Assembly: GCA_944380545.1 (NCBI GenBank)
Contig: CALWHV010000004.1
Location: 82,664-146,663 of the forward strand
Source: an uncultured Eubacterium sp.
Lineage (GTDB): Bacteria > Bacillota > Clostridia > Oscillospirales > Acutalibacteraceae
Direction of reading: 5' to 3'
DNA: 64,000 nucleotides
In this document: positions 27,348 through 36,880 of the stretch, piece by piece
How the letters are laid out: each line of letters opens with the position of its first letter
How positions within the stretch are numbered: the first letter of the stretch is position 1
Program-made: the position numbers and the translations under genes
Notes under the pieces: generated by a model
Seen by the model: the letters and a program-made list of their open reading frames with translations, nothing else
What the model was told of the DNA's origin: nothing
The model's database searches: none

Positions 27348-27980
27348 ATGTCAGGCAAAGCAGTTATTATGGATCACCCGCTCATTCAGCATAAGCTCTC
27401 CATTTTGCGCGATGTTTCAACCGGCACAAGGGAGTTTCGCGAGCTTGTAAACGAGATCGCAATGCTTATGATTTATGACGCAACAAGGGATCTTCCGCTT
27501 CAGGAAAAGGAGGTTCAAACCCCGTGCGGCGTTGCCCACTGCCGCGAGATCGCGGGCAGAAAGCTCGCCTTCGTGCCCATCCTGCGCGCAGGTCTCGGTA
27601 TGGTGGAGGGGGCGTTGGCTCTCGTGCCCTCGGCGCGCGTGGGCCATATCGGCCTTTACCGCGATGAAAAAACGCTTCAGCCCGTGGAATATTACTGCAA
27701 GCTGCCCAAGGATATAGACAAAAGAGATGTGTTCGTGCTCGACCCGATGCTTGCAACGGGCGGCTCGGCGATAGACGCTATCACGCAAATCAAGAAAAGA
27801 GCGCCTCACTCCGTCAAATTCCTTTGCATTATCGCCGCTCCGGAGGGGCTTGAAGCGCTTAAAAAGGCGCACCCCGATGTGGATATATTCGCCGCCGGCC
27901 TTGATGATCATCTTAACGAAAACGGCTATATCGTTCCCGGCCTCGGCGACGCGGGCGACAGGATCTTCGGCACTAAATAA
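27348..27980 (+). CDS. upp: Uracil phosphoribosyltransferase
   Basis: This 210-residue cytoplasmic enzyme makes UMP from uracil and PRPP. Motifs include [10 protein letters not shown] (about 77-86), the PRPP loop [12 protein letters not shown] (about 128-139) and the uracil-binding C-terminus [15 protein letters not shown]. Length is standard. AAAAGGGGG precedes the ATG. uraA follows 15 bases later, making a salvage operon in which the permease and the trapping enzyme are coexpressed. Confidence 0.97.
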   Translation: MSGKAVIMDHPLIQHKLSILRDVSTGTREFRELVNEIAMLMIYDATRDLPLQEKEVQTPCGVAHCREIAGRKLAFVPILRAGLGMVEGALALVPSARVGHIGLYRDEKTLQPVEYYCKLPKDIDKRDVFVLDPMLATGGSAIDAITQIKKRAPHSVKFLCIIAAPEGLEALKKAHPDVDIFAAGLDDHLNENGYIVPGLGDAGDRIFGTK

Positions 27981-27995
27981 AAAACGGAGGCTTTT

Positions 27996-29375
27996 ATGTT
28001 TAAAAAGAATAAAAATAAAAAATCAGGCTCTTCCGCCCTCGGCGAAAAGGGGATTTATAACGCAAGAGAGCTCGGTGCACCGAAAATGCTGGTGCTCGGC
28101 TTTCAGCACACCTTTGCAATGTTCGGCGCAACCGTTCTTGTTCCGCTGCTCACCGGCCTCGATATGCAGACCACTCTGCTTATGGCGGGTCTCGGCACGC
28201 TTTTTTTCCATCTCGTAACAAAATTCAAGGTGCCCGCCTTCCTCGGCTCCTCCTTTGCGTTTCTCGGCGGCTACGCCGCAGTCGCGCCCTTTTTGCCGGA
28301 CGGCTCGCCGAACACGGAAATGCTGCCTTACGCCAATCTCGGCGTAGTTTTCGCAGGCCTTGTTTATCTCGTTTTGGCGGCGCTCTTCGCAATCTTCCCG
28401 GTGGAAAAGGTAATGCGCTTTTTCCCGCCCGTAGTCACCGGCCCCATCATCATCGCTATCGGTCTCAGCCTTGCAGGCTCCGCCGTTGACAACTGCAAGC
28501 AGAACTGGCTGCTCGCCATAATTGCCCTCGCCGTTATCATAGTGTGCAATATCTGGGGCAAGGGTATGATGAAGATAATCCCCATTCTCGTCGGCATCAT
28601 CGTTTCCTATATCGTAGCCGTTTGTATGAATCAGGTGGATTTCCAGCCCATCATAGACGCTGAGTGGATCGGTCTTCCCATCACGAAAGAGGGTATGGTC
28701 TTCGGCAATATCCACGATAAGGGCAAGGCTATCAGCGCCATTATAGCGATTATGCCCATATCGCTCGCAACTATGATGGAGCATATAGGCGACATTTCGG
28801 CTATAAGCGCAACCACGCGCAGAAACTTCCTTGCAGATCCCGGCCTCAAGCGCACACTCGTGGGCGACGGCCTTGCAACCTCCTTTTCCGCTCTGTTCGG
28901 CGGCCCTGCAAACACAACCTACGGCGAAAATACCGGCGTGCTCGCGCTCACTAAGGTCTATGACCCCGCAGTCGTGAGGATCGCGGCAGTCGTAGCGGTC
29001 CTCCTCTCGTTCTCGCCCAAGTTCGCCGCGGTGATAAATACGGTTCCGTCCGCAATAATCGGCGGCGTGTCTTTCATACTTTACGGTATGATTTCCGGCA
29101 TCGGCGTCAGAAATGTGGTGGAAAATAAGGTGGACCTCACTAAGTCGAGGAACCTTATAATCGTCGCGGTCATACTCGTATGCGCCCTCGGCATCGATTC
29201 GCTCGATTTTTCAGTCGGCGAATTTGACATAAGCCTCACCGCGCTTGCCGTCGCCGCAATCGCGGGCATCCTTCTCAACGCAATCCTGCCCGGAAATGAT
29301 TATGTTTTCAAGGCGTCCGTTGACGATGAAGCTGCAGAAGCTCCCAAAGAGGACGAAAAAGAGCAAACCGCTTGA
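27996..29375 (+). CDS. uraA: Uracil permease, NCS2 family
   Basis: This 459-residue membrane protein has about 14 transmembrane segments in the NCS2 7+7 repeat. The conserved EHIGDISAISATT stretch (about 261-273) includes the substrate-binding Glu, and NTTYGENTGVLALTKVYDP (about 305-323) is the second signature. A charged, hydrophilic N-terminus (1-35) and an acidic C-terminal tail flank the membrane core. Cotranscription with upp points to uracil uptake by proton symport. The transporter ends shortly before a bidirectional terminator. Confidence 0.96.
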   Translation: MFKKNKNKKSGSSALGEKGIYNARELGAPKMLVLGFQHTFAMFGATVLVPLLTGLDMQTTLLMAGLGTLFFHLVTKFKVPAFLGSSFAFLGGYAAVAPFLPDGSPNTEMLPYANLGVVFAGLVYLVLAALFAIFPVEKVMRFFPPVVTGPIIIAIGLSLAGSAVDNCKQNWLLAIIALAVIIVCNIWGKGMMKIIPILVGIIVSYIVAVCMNQVDFQPIIDAEWIGLPITKEGMVFGNIHDKGKAISAIIAIMPISLATMMEHIGDISAISATTRRNFLADPGLKRTLVGDGLATSFSALFGGPANTTYGENTGVLALTKVYDPAVVRIAAVVAVLLSFSPKFAAVINTVPSAIIGGVSFILYGMISGIGVRNVVENKVDLTKSRNLIIVAVILVCALGIDSLDFSVGEFDISLTALAVAAIAGILLNAILPGNDYVFKASVDDEAAEAPKEDEKEQTA

Positions 29376-29403
29376 ATCAATTAAATAAATCGCATAGTAA
29401 AAC

Positions 29404-29438
29404 AAACGGCTCCGAAAATCTCGGAGCCGTTGCTTTTA
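29404..29438. terminator. Bidirectional terminator after uraA
   Basis: AACGGCTCCGA and TCGGAGCCGTT form a perfect 11-bp stem with an AAATC loop, followed by GCTTTTA. It also lies directly behind the convergent minus-strand gene. Confidence 0.88.
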
Positions 29439-29448
29439 TCCGCTGCTT

Positions 29449-30588
29449 TTAGGTCTGCTCGCTGCTTTTAAGCTTCTTTTTGATGTCCTCAACCGCGTCC
29501 ATCACGCCGGGCGCGGAGCGCTCTATCGTTTTTTCGATGCCCGCCTCCTGCATCAGATTTTTAACAAGCATACGCAGTATCACGGGTATGTCGTCTTCAT
29601 CCTCGTCAACAAGCTCCCAAAGCCGCGCCAAGGCGGGCAGCAGGCTTTTAACATTTTTAAGGTTCACATCCTTGAGCGTCTTGATGCCGCTCTTCTTGGC
29701 TATGTCAAAAATCGCGTCCGCGGCGTTTTTCATCCGTTCGGGAGGCAGGCTTTCAAGACTCTGAGTAAGCGTGTCCTCCATATATTCGGAAAGCATACTG
29801 AATCGCTTTGCGCCGTCAAAAGCCGCGCCGCATATTTCCCAGGTAAAGATGTTGTGCTGCGACGCGCCGTGCGCCGTGCTTTTCACAATCTTGATGTTTC
29901 CGGGATCTGTCAGGATCCTGCCTATGATGGAGTCCTCCGGCATAATGCAGTAGATCTTTTCACGGTTGCCGCGGGTGAAAATGATGTCAGCAATCTCCTG
30001 CGGGAAGCCGGGGCCGTCGTTGTTGTAAACGCGTATTATACGGCGCTTTTCCTCATCGCGCAAAAACAGATACGCAAACATCGCCATATTTCCGCCCTTT
30101 GAGTGGCCGCAAACATAAAAATCGCCCTCAAGCTGCGCAAGCCTTTCGGTCAGATAGCCCATCGCCGTCGTCTGGCAGGAGATAGGAAAGGAATACGCAA
30201 GCTTCGCGTCGTCGTAAAAGCTCAAAACCTTGTCGTCCGTGCCGCGAAACGCCGCTATGTGCGTGGTGCTGTTCACGCTGAAGGTCAGCGCGTAAAACGC
30301 TGTTTCAAGATCGTTGCTCACTATCTCGCGGCAGTTTGTTATCTCTATGTAGCCGAATCGCTTTGTTCTGCCGGCGGCCCTCAGCAGCTCGGCGGTTTGG
30401 CTCAGTATTTCGTTCCCGCTGTCAGGCAGCGCATATTCCTCGGCAGCCTCGCCTAAGGTGCGTCCTGTAAACGGCGCAAGCTCAAGATAGGCAAGCCGGC
30501 TGAATATCGCGTTGTCAACCTCCGTCATTCCCATCTCGTCAAATCTCAGCGCGCCGAAGCGCTCGGTATATTCTTCAAGCTCGGTCAT
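29449..30588 (-). CDS. DUF2974 / Mbeg1-like alpha/beta-hydrolase protein
   Basis: This 379-residue protein matches the DUF2974 type of cytoplasmic lipase-like hydrolases. It has the nucleophile elbow CGHSKGGNMAMF (about residue 160), an oxyanion-side motif AAFRGTDD (about 113-120), and a probable acid/His region around YNNDGPGF and AHGASQHN. The C-terminal 120 residues are helical and charged. No signal peptide is present. Homologues are common in Clostridia, but I know of no verified substrate. It is a single gene, convergent with uraA and divergent from hpt. Confidence 0.8.
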   Translation of the reverse strand: MTELEEYTERFGALRFDEMGMTEVDNAIFSRLAYLELAPFTGRTLGEAAEEYALPDSGNEILSQTAELLRAAGRTKRFGYIEITNCREIVSNDLETAFYALTFSVNSTTHIAAFRGTDDKVLSFYDDAKLAYSFPISCQTTAMGYLTERLAQLEGDFYVCGHSKGGNMAMFAYLFLRDEEKRRIIRVYNNDGPGFPQEIADIIFTRGNREKIYCIMPEDSIIGRILTDPGNIKIVKSTAHGASQHNIFTWEICGAAFDGAKRFSMLSEYMEDTLTQSLESLPPERMKNAADAIFDIAKKSGIKTLKDVNLKNVKSLLPALARLWELVDEDEDDIPVILRMLVKNLMQEAGIEKTIERSAPGVMDAVEDIKKKLKSSEQT

Positions 30589-30658
30589 ATTATCCCCGCT
30601 TTCTGTACTGTTATTTTATACTATTCTATGCAATTAAACAATACCGATTGATTATATA

Positions 30659-30687
30659 TTGATTATTTTTTCGTTTTGCATTATTAT
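30659..30687 (+). promoter_or_regulatory. Probable promoter of hpt
   Basis: TTGATT (30659-30664) and TATTAT (30682-30687) with a 17-base spacer lie in the AT-rich divergent region. Confidence 0.5.
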
Positions 30688-30715
30688 ATATTCAAATTTT
30701 TTCGGCGGTGATTTT

Positions 30716-31252
30716 ATGGCTTCGGATATAGAAAGGCTTTTGCTTACGCCCGCTCAGATCGCAGATGCGTGCGCCCGCCTCGGCGGCGAGATAGGCAGCC
30801 GCCTCTCCGGCAGGGATGTAACGGCGGTCTGTATTTTGAAAGGCTCTTCGCTTTTCTTTGCGGATCTTATGCGGTGCGTCGATATGCCCGTCGCCTTTGA
30901 TTTCGTGCGCGCGTCCTCATACGGCAGCGCAGCCGAATCAAGCGGCGATGTAAGCGTTTCGCACGGCGGCGTCTGTGTTTGCGGGAAAACCGTGCTGCTC
31001 GTGGAGGATATTGTTGACACCGGGCGCACGATTTCAAAGGTAAAGAGCCATATGCTTGACCTCGGCGCAAAAGAGGTCTTTGTTGCCGCGCTGCTCGATA
31101 AGCCGTCGCGCCGCGTCGTGGATTTTCACGCCGATTTTGTCGGGTTTGAAATACCCGATGAATTCGTTGTGGGCTACGGGCTTGATTATAACGAAAAATA
31201 TCGAAATCTGCCGTATATAGGCGTTTTGAAACGCACGGTATACGAGAAGTGA
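30716..31252 (+). CDS. hpt: Hypoxanthine phosphoribosyltransferase
   Basis: This 178-residue enzyme salvages hypoxanthine or guanine with PRPP. The PRPP loop VLLVEDIVDTGRTISKV (about 93-109) is intact, AVCILKGSSLFFADL is the conserved strand-loop before it, and FVVGYGLDYNEKYRNLPYIG is the purine-binding C-terminus. The ATG at 30716 is chosen because the upstream in-frame codons overlap the promoter; GGCGGTGAT serves as the ribosome binding site. It is a standalone gene followed by a hairpin terminator. In many Firmicutes hpt sits between tilS and ftsH, which is not so here. Confidence 0.95.
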   Translation: MASDIERLLLTPAQIADACARLGGEIGSRLSGRDVTAVCILKGSSLFFADLMRCVDMPVAFDFVRASSYGSAAESSGDVSVSHGGVCVCGKTVLLVEDIVDTGRTISKVKSHMLDLGAKEVFVAALLDKPSRRVVDFHADFVGFEIPDEFVVGYGLDYNEKYRNLPYIGVLKRTVYEK

Positions 31253-31260
31253 AGCCCTGC

Positions 31261-31288
31261 GCCGCCTTGATCGCCGAGGCGGCTTTTG
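31261..31288 (+). terminator. Terminator after hpt
   Basis: GCCGCCT and AGGCGGC pair around a nine-base loop and are followed by TTTTGTTTT. Confidence 0.75.
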
Positions 31289-31480
31289 TTTTGCGATTTT
31301 AATTTTAGTAATTATTAACAGTAATCAATAACATATTTTGTAATATTTATTTTAAAATTATATAAAAACTTGTTTATTTTGTAACCGTTTAATGATATAA
31401 TATTACAAATGCGCGGCGCGCGCGTAAATCAGCCGCACGCAAACATATTGAGTTTCGCGGCAGTCAAGGAGGTCGTCGGC

Positions 31481-32791
31481 TTGAAGTGGATAAAAGCGCT
31501 TTTCTGCGTGCTGCTTGCGGCTGCGCTTTTCAGCGGCTGCTCTTTCAGGCTCGCCTCCTCTGTGGATGAGCTTATATCGCCCGTCTCTCCTCAGGGGGAG
31601 GATGCTCGAGTCCAAAACGCCCTCACCTCGTATGTCAGCGGCGGCTACACTCTGAAATCGCCGTCCGCCGGCGATTATACCACCGCCTTTACTTTTTATG
31701 ATATAGACGGCGACGATGCCGAGGAGGCGCTAGCCTTTTACGAGCCGGAAAGCTCACCGGGCAGCGTAAGCCTTGCCGTTATTGATTCAAACGATGCCGG
31801 CTGGTCCGTTGCCTGCGAGATAAGCAGCGGCTATTCGGATGTTTATTCCCTGTCGTTCAGCGAGCTTACGGGCGCGGGTAATTGCGAGATCATCGTGCTT
31901 TGGGATCTTATAAGCAATTCGGCAAACCATTATCTCAGTGTTTACACCGGCGGAAAGGACGACCCCTGCTCGCTTTATGCGATAGGCTCCGAGCTTGCGG
32001 TCAGCGCGTGCTACGCCGTGGATATAGACCTCGATTCGCTCAATGAGCTGCTCACGCTGTCGGTCGATAATACGGACGGTGTCTCAGCCGAGGCAGAGCT
32101 TTATTCCTATTCCGGCTCCTCCCGCCGCAGGATGGGAGAAACGAAGATAGACGGCCATGTGCTTTATTATGACGAAATCAAATCCTGCACAAAGGACGGC
32201 CGCGTTTATATATATGCGGACGCCGTTACCTCCGGCGGAGACAGGATGCTGACAGAGGTGCTCTACTGGTCGGAAAGATACGATAATCTTATCTCTCCGT
32301 TTTACAGCTATTCGACCGGCCTTACAAGCGAAACCTACAGAAACGCTATGATACCATGCCGCGATATTGACGGCGACGGCGTGATAGAGCTCCCGTCGGA
32401 CGGCGATTCCGGCAGGATCACCGGCGAGGCGGAGGCCGTTGTCTGGAGCAGATATGAGGATTCCGTGCTTATTGAGGATTGCCGCACGCTTTCGGTTGCA
32501 GACGGGCAGTACCAGCTGATGATACCCGAGGAGTATTTCGGCAGCATAAGCGCCGCCTATGATTCGGAAAGCTCGCTTCTTACCGTTTCAAACGGCGGGG
32601 AGCAGCCGCTGTTTTCCGTTAAATGCGTGCTTGAAGCGTATTACGACGCCTCCTCGCCCGAATATTCGGGATATACCGCCGCGGCAGAAAGCTACGGATA
32701 TGTTTATCTTGTTAAAACAGAACCTGCGGGCGAGGCTGATTTTTCCGCCGAAGCCCTTAAAGCGATGATAAAGACCGATGAAGGAGAATGA
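31481..32791 (+). CDS. Predicted lipoprotein linked to a two-component system
   Basis: The most likely start is TTG 31481, since AAGGAGG lies eight bases upstream and the product then begins MKWIKALFCVLLAAALFSGC, a clean lipoprotein signal with lipobox FSGC. The mature 415 or so residues are rich in Asp, Ser and Tyr. They contain repeated short acidic units of the type DIDGDD, DIDLDSLNE and DIDGDGVIE, reminiscent of FG-GAP or EF-hand-like calcium-binding repeats. I do not recognise a named family. It is separated by only three bases from the response regulator, so it is the first gene of that operon and may feed signals to the kinase or be coregulated. Confidence 0.72.
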   Translation: MKWIKALFCVLLAAALFSGCSFRLASSVDELISPVSPQGEDARVQNALTSYVSGGYTLKSPSAGDYTTAFTFYDIDGDDAEEALAFYEPESSPGSVSLAVIDSNDAGWSVACEISSGYSDVYSLSFSELTGAGNCEIIVLWDLISNSANHYLSVYTGGKDDPCSLYAIGSELAVSACYAVDIDLDSLNELLTLSVDNTDGVSAEAELYSYSGSSRRRMGETKIDGHVLYYDEIKSCTKDGRVYIYADAVTSGGDRMLTEVLYWSERYDNLISPFYSYSTGLTSETYRNAMIPCRDIDGDGVIELPSDGDSGRITGEAEAVVWSRYEDSVLIEDCRTLSVADGQYQLMIPEEYFGSISAAYDSESSLLTVSNGGEQPLFSVKCVLEAYYDASSPEYSGYTAAAESYGYVYLVKTEPAGEADFSAEALKAMIKTDEGE

Positions 32792-32794
32792 TCT

Positions 32795-33514
32795 ATGAAA
32801 AAGGTACTTGTTGCAGAGGATGAAGAATCCATCCGCGAGTTTATCGTCATAAACCTCACAAGAAGCGGCTATGATGTTGAGCAGGCGGAAAACGGCGCCG
32901 AGGCTTTGGAGCTGTTTTCAAAGGATGAAGCGTCCTTTGATGTGGCTATCCTTGATATAATGATGCCGGAGGTGGACGGGCTCACCGTCTGCAAGGAGCT
33001 TCGCAAAAGGTCAAACGATATCGGCATAATTATGCTTTCCGCCAAAACGCAGGAGATGGATAAGGTAACCGGGCTTCTCGTCGGAGCGGACGATTATGTA
33101 ACCAAGCCGTTTTCGCCGAGCGAGCTTATGGCAAGGGTGGACGCCGTTTACCGCCGCGTAGAGATGATGCGCGGCGCCGGCAGGGCTGAGGTCACTCAGG
33201 ATATCATCCGCCTTGACGAGTTTGAGCTCAACCTAAGGAACCGCACGCTTTCAAAGGATTCAAAGCCCGTGGATCTGACCCAGGTGGAATTTCAGATCGT
33301 TGAATACTTTTTCAGAAATCCGAACGCCGCCCTCAGCCGAACCGATATTTTAAAGCATGTTTGGGGTCAGAATTATTTCGGCGATGAAAAGATAGTTGAT
33401 GTAAATATCCGCCGCCTTCGTATGAAGGTGGAGGACAATCCCTCCTCTCCCGTCAGGCTCGTGACCATCTGGGGCCTCGGCTATAAGTGGATAACTTCAG
33501 ACAACAGAAAATAA
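32795..33514 (+). CDS. OmpR/PhoB-family response regulator
   Basis: This 239-residue protein has a receiver domain with acidic pocket Glu9/Asp10 (VAEDEE), phosphoacceptor Asp54 (AILDIMMPE) and Lys near residue 106 (YVTKPFS). A winged-helix DNA-binding domain follows from about residue 135, with the C-terminal VDVNIRRLRMKVE and WGLGYKW motifs. GAAGGAGAATG precedes the start. It lies between a lipoprotein gene and its histidine kinase partner. Regulated genes are unknown. Confidence 0.95.
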   Translation: MKKVLVAEDEESIREFIVINLTRSGYDVEQAENGAEALELFSKDEASFDVAILDIMMPEVDGLTVCKELRKRSNDIGIIMLSAKTQEMDKVTGLLVGADDYVTKPFSPSELMARVDAVYRRVEMMRGAGRAEVTQDIIRLDEFELNLRNRTLSKDSKPVDLTQVEFQIVEYFFRNPNAALSRTDILKHVWGQNYFGDEKIVDVNIRRLRMKVEDNPSSPVRLVTIWGLGYKWITSDNRK

Positions 33515-33526
33515 GAAGAGTAACAT

Positions 33527-35083
33527 ATGATGAAAAAGCTTGCGTTAAAACTGCATAATATCAAGGTGGACGGGCTCACAAAGCGCTATATCCGCAACAT
33601 ACTGCTTGTTGTGGTAGTTCTTCTTGTGGCTGCGTTTGTGGCGGCAAGCGTTTTCATCAAAAGCTATTATTACGATTCCGTTCGCAATATCTTAGAGTCC
33701 GGCGCCTCCGCAAACTCCGCCGAATATTTTTCCGCAAATCTCGATTCCGGCACCTCGCTTGAAGCGTCCGCCGCAGGGTTTATAGACAGCTATCCCAACA
33801 AGCAGAAGACTACCGTTTGGGTAATAGACAACAATCTGCGCGTTATCGCCTCGTCAAACGGCTTTATTATGGAAAACTGCAATATGCCGGATGTTACCGA
33901 GGCTATGCAGGGCAGCGACGGCACTGCGGAGTATATAGGCAGGATAACGGACAGCGGCGATAAGATCATGGCGCTCTCCCGCGTTATCAAAAATTCAAGC
34001 GGCGCCAATGTGGGCGCGGTGCGCGTGATGACGGCTATCGGCGATGTCGATTCCCAGATAGGCTCGCTCATCGTGCTGGCGTTTTTCGTGGCGCTGTTTA
34101 TCTTTGCCATAATCCTGTTTTCAAATCTTTATTTCATCCGCTCAATCGTTATCCCCATCCGCGATATAACAGAAACCACAAAGAAGATCGCGGGCGGCAA
34201 CCTCGATTCAAGGATAGAGAAAAAATATGACGACGAGATAGGCAATCTCTGCGATTCCATAAATTCGATGGCAAGCGAGATAGCCACGGCGGATAAGATG
34301 AAAAACGATTTCATCTCCACCATATCGCACGAGCTGCGCACGCCGCTGACCTCTATCAAGGGCTGGGCGGAAACGCTGTTTTACACCATGGAGGTCCAGC
34401 AGGACGAGCTCTCGTCAAAGGGGCTTCAGGTCATAATAAACGAATCCGGCAGGCTTGAGGGCTTTGTGGAGGAACTGCTTGATTTCAGCCGCCTGCAAAG
34501 CGGCAGGATGACGCTGCGCCTTGTAAAAACGGATATCTTTGCTGAGCTGGGCGAGACCGTGTTCACCTTCTGCGAGCGCGCTATGCGCGAGGGCATAGAG
34601 GTGCGTTACAGCATCCCCGAAATCGCGGCGCCGGCAGAGGCGGATCCCAACAGGCTCAAGCAGGTGTTTATGAATATACTTGATAACGCGCTTAAATATT
34701 CGCGCGCTCCCGCAAAGATTTTCGTAAAGGCGGAATTTTCGCAGCTCAACGGCGCGCCGGCTGTAAAGATATCTATTGCGGACCAGGGCTGCGGCATCTC
34801 AAAAGAGGATCTGCCCCATGTTTTCGATAAGTTTTATAAGGCGAATGTGTCCGTTCGCGGTTCGGGCATCGGGCTTGCCGTAACCAACGAGATAGTTGCG
34901 CTGCACAAGGGCGTTTTAAAGATAGACAGCGAGGAGGGCAGGGGAACTCTCGTAAGCATTTACCTGCCTGTTGAGAGCCTCCCCTCCAAGCAGGAAATAG
35001 ATATGGCGTCTGCAAATCAGCAGCAGATTGCAGACGAAGAAATCAGCTTGAAAGGCGGTTCAAATGAGCAGAAAAACTCATAA
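33527..35083 (+). CDS. HAMP-domain sensor histidine kinase
   Basis: This 518-residue kinase has transmembrane helices at about 24-46 and 184-206 flanking an extracytoplasmic sensor of about 140 residues. A HAMP domain follows (about 207-260), then HisKA with the phosphoacceptor in STISHELRTPLTSIKGW. The ATP-binding domain has an N box NRLKQVFMNILDNALKYS, G1 DQGCGIS, F box FDKFYK and G2 GSGIGLAV. A 35-residue hydrophilic tail follows the catalytic domain. The organisation is like WalK/PhoR-type kinases, but no PAS domain is visible. It overlaps the next gene, DUF1385, by 20 bases, so expression is translationally linked. Confidence 0.94.
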   Translation: MMKKLALKLHNIKVDGLTKRYIRNILLVVVVLLVAAFVAASVFIKSYYYDSVRNILESGASANSAEYFSANLDSGTSLEASAAGFIDSYPNKQKTTVWVIDNNLRVIASSNGFIMENCNMPDVTEAMQGSDGTAEYIGRITDSGDKIMALSRVIKNSSGANVGAVRVMTAIGDVDSQIGSLIVLAFFVALFIFAIILFSNLYFIRSIVIPIRDITETTKKIAGGNLDSRIEKKYDDEIGNLCDSINSMASEIATADKMKNDFISTISHELRTPLTSIKGWAETLFYTMEVQQDELSSKGLQVIINESGRLEGFVEELLDFSRLQSGRMTLRLVKTDIFAELGETVFTFCERAMREGIEVRYSIPEIAAPAEADPNRLKQVFMNILDNALKYSRAPAKIFVKAEFSQLNGAPAVKISIADQGCGISKEDLPHVFDKFYKANVSVRGSGIGLAVTNEIVALHKGVLKIDSEEGRGTLVSIYLPVESLPSKQEIDMASANQQQIADEEISLKGGSNEQKNS

Positions 35084-36032
35084 GACCTCGGTAGGAGGGC
35101 AGGCGCTCATTGAGGGCGTTATGATGCAGGGTCCGCGCGGTATGGCAACGGCTGTCAGAAAGCCGGACGGCGAGATACTCACCGAATACCACAAGATAAG
35201 CCTGCTCAGAAATAAATATAAATTCTTCAATCTGCCCGTGATACGAGGAATAGTCGGCTTTGCGGAATCAATGATAATGGGCTATAAAATGCTTATGTAT
35301 TCCGCCGAGGTTTCCGGTATGGAGGATATCGAGCAGCAGGATATGAGCAAATTTGAACGCTGGCTCAACGATAAATTCGGCGAAAAGCTTGTCAGCGTCG
35401 TCGCCGCAATCGGCTCGGTGCTGGGCGTTGCGCTTGCGTTTTTGCTGTTTATGTACCTGCCCGTGCTTGTTTTCAATAAGGCAAACGAGTGGTCGGGCGG
35501 CGCAATAACGAATCTTCAGGGCGTTATAGAGGGCGGTATGAAGATACTCATCTTCGTTATCTACATAGCCGCTGTTAGCCGGATGAAGGATATAAAGCGG
35601 CTGTTTATGTATCACGGCGCGGAGCATAAGTCCATCGCCTGCTATGAGGCGGGGCTTGAGCTCAATGTTGAAAACGCGCGCGGCTGCACAAGATTTCATC
35701 CGAGGTGCGGCACTTCGTTCATTTTCGTAGTTCTGATTTTCAGTATCATTTTTTACACGGTGATTGCAAAGATCTTTCCCGATATCGCATCGCAGCGCGT
35801 GCTGTGGCTTTTGCTCAAGCTCCTGTTCCTGCCCGTTATTATGGGCGTTTGCTATGAATTTATCAGATATGCCGGTCGGCACGATAATCTGTTTGTAAAG
35901 ATCGTCTCCGCGCCGGGGCTTTGGATGCAGCGCCTGACCACAAAGGAGCCGAGCGACGATATTCTTGAGGTCGGCATCGCGGCAATCAAAGCCGTCATAA
36001 CCGATAATCCGGAGGATGATGAGATAAAGTGA
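35064..36032 (+). CDS. DUF1385 family membrane protein (YqhQ-like)
   Basis: This 322-residue protein starts MSRKTHKTSVGGQALIEGVM and contains RGMATAVRKPDGEI, AEHKSIACYEAGLELNVENA and CTRFHPRCGTSFIF, all hallmarks of DUF1385. About four transmembrane helices are seen (near 112-135, 155-175, 213-235 and 250-275). The HxxC/H pattern suggests metal binding, but the role is unknown. It precedes prmC with a four-base overlap, as in many Clostridia, where this pair sits between rpmE and prfA. Those two neighbours are missing here. Confidence 0.92.
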   Translation: MSRKTHKTSVGGQALIEGVMMQGPRGMATAVRKPDGEILTEYHKISLLRNKYKFFNLPVIRGIVGFAESMIMGYKMLMYSAEVSGMEDIEQQDMSKFERWLNDKFGEKLVSVVAAIGSVLGVALAFLLFMYLPVLVFNKANEWSGGAITNLQGVIEGGMKILIFVIYIAAVSRMKDIKRLFMYHGAEHKSIACYEAGLELNVENARGCTRFHPRCGTSFIFVVLIFSIIFYTVIAKIFPDIASQRVLWLLLKLLFLPVIMGVCYEFIRYAGRHDNLFVKIVSAPGLWMQRLTTKEPSDDILEVGIAAIKAVITDNPEDDEIK

Positions 36033-36868
36033 CCTTGAAGGACGCGTATTCCTACAGCGTTTATTTCCTCGGCGCAAACGGCGTCGACGAGGCGGAATTC
36101 AAAGCGCTCTGCCTTGTCTGCTCCCTTGCCGGCATCAAAAACAGCGAGTATGAGCAAAATAAAAGCAGCGACGCCGTTCTTACTAAGCCGCTGGCGGACG
36201 CGCTGTGGCGGCTCAGAAGCGGCGAGCCGCTGCAATATGTGCTCGGCAGCTGGGATTTTTACGAATCCGAATTTTCCGTCGGCAGCGGCGTGCTTATTCC
36301 GCGCCCCGAAACGGAGGAGCTAACGGATATCGCGGTGAACGCCGCGCGTGTGCTTGAATGCCCCACGGTTTTGGACCTCTGCGCCGGAAGCGGCTGCATC
36401 GGAATCAGCATAGCAAGGGCTGTCAAAAACGCCCGCGTAACCGCTGTTGAAAACAGCGAAAAGGCGTTTGAATACCTTAAAAAGAACGCGGCGGGCATTG
36501 ATAATATTTCACTTTTAAAAGCCGATGTGCTCAATGAGAGCGCCGCCGCCTCTTTCCCCAAGGAAAGCGCGGACATCATCGTTTCAAATCCGCCTTATAT
36601 ACCGTCAGCCGATATCGATAAGCTTCAAAGGGAAGTGTTATTTGAGCCGCGCGAGGCGCTGGACGGCGGCGAGGACGGGCTGCTTTTCTATCGCGGCATC
36701 GCGTGTGTCTGGAGGAATACGCTCAAAAGCGGCGGGATACTGCTGTTTGAAATAGGCGAGGAGCAGGGCGCTTCGGTCTGCTCTATTCTAAAAAGCGCAG
36801 GCTATGTCAACATAGAGCTTAAAAAGGATATTTACGGAAACGACCGTATGGTCTCTGCCGAAAAATAA
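36029..36868 (+). CDS. prmC: Release factor glutamine methyltransferase PrmC
   Basis: This 279-residue enzyme methylates the GGQ glutamine of peptide-chain release factors. The N-terminal helical domain (1-80) contains LRSGEPLQYVLG. The SAM motif is VLDLCAGSGCIGISIA (about 110-125) and the catalytic motif IVSNPPYIPS (about 183-192). The start codon is GTG 36029, overlapping the DUF1385 stop. GGAGG is 13 bases upstream, which is rather far. prfA, the usual partner gene, is absent from the neighbourhood. Confidence 0.95.
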   Translation: MTLKDAYSYSVYFLGANGVDEAEFKALCLVCSLAGIKNSEYEQNKSSDAVLTKPLADALWRLRSGEPLQYVLGSWDFYESEFSVGSGVLIPRPETEELTDIAVNAARVLECPTVLDLCAGSGCIGISIARAVKNARVTAVENSEKAFEYLKKNAAGIDNISLLKADVLNESAAASFPKESADIIVSNPPYIPSADIDKLQREVLFEPREALDGGEDGLLFYRGIACVWRNTLKSGGILLFEIGEEQGASVCSILKSAGYVNIELKKDIYGNDRMVSAEK

Positions 36869-36880
36869 AGAGGTATTGCT

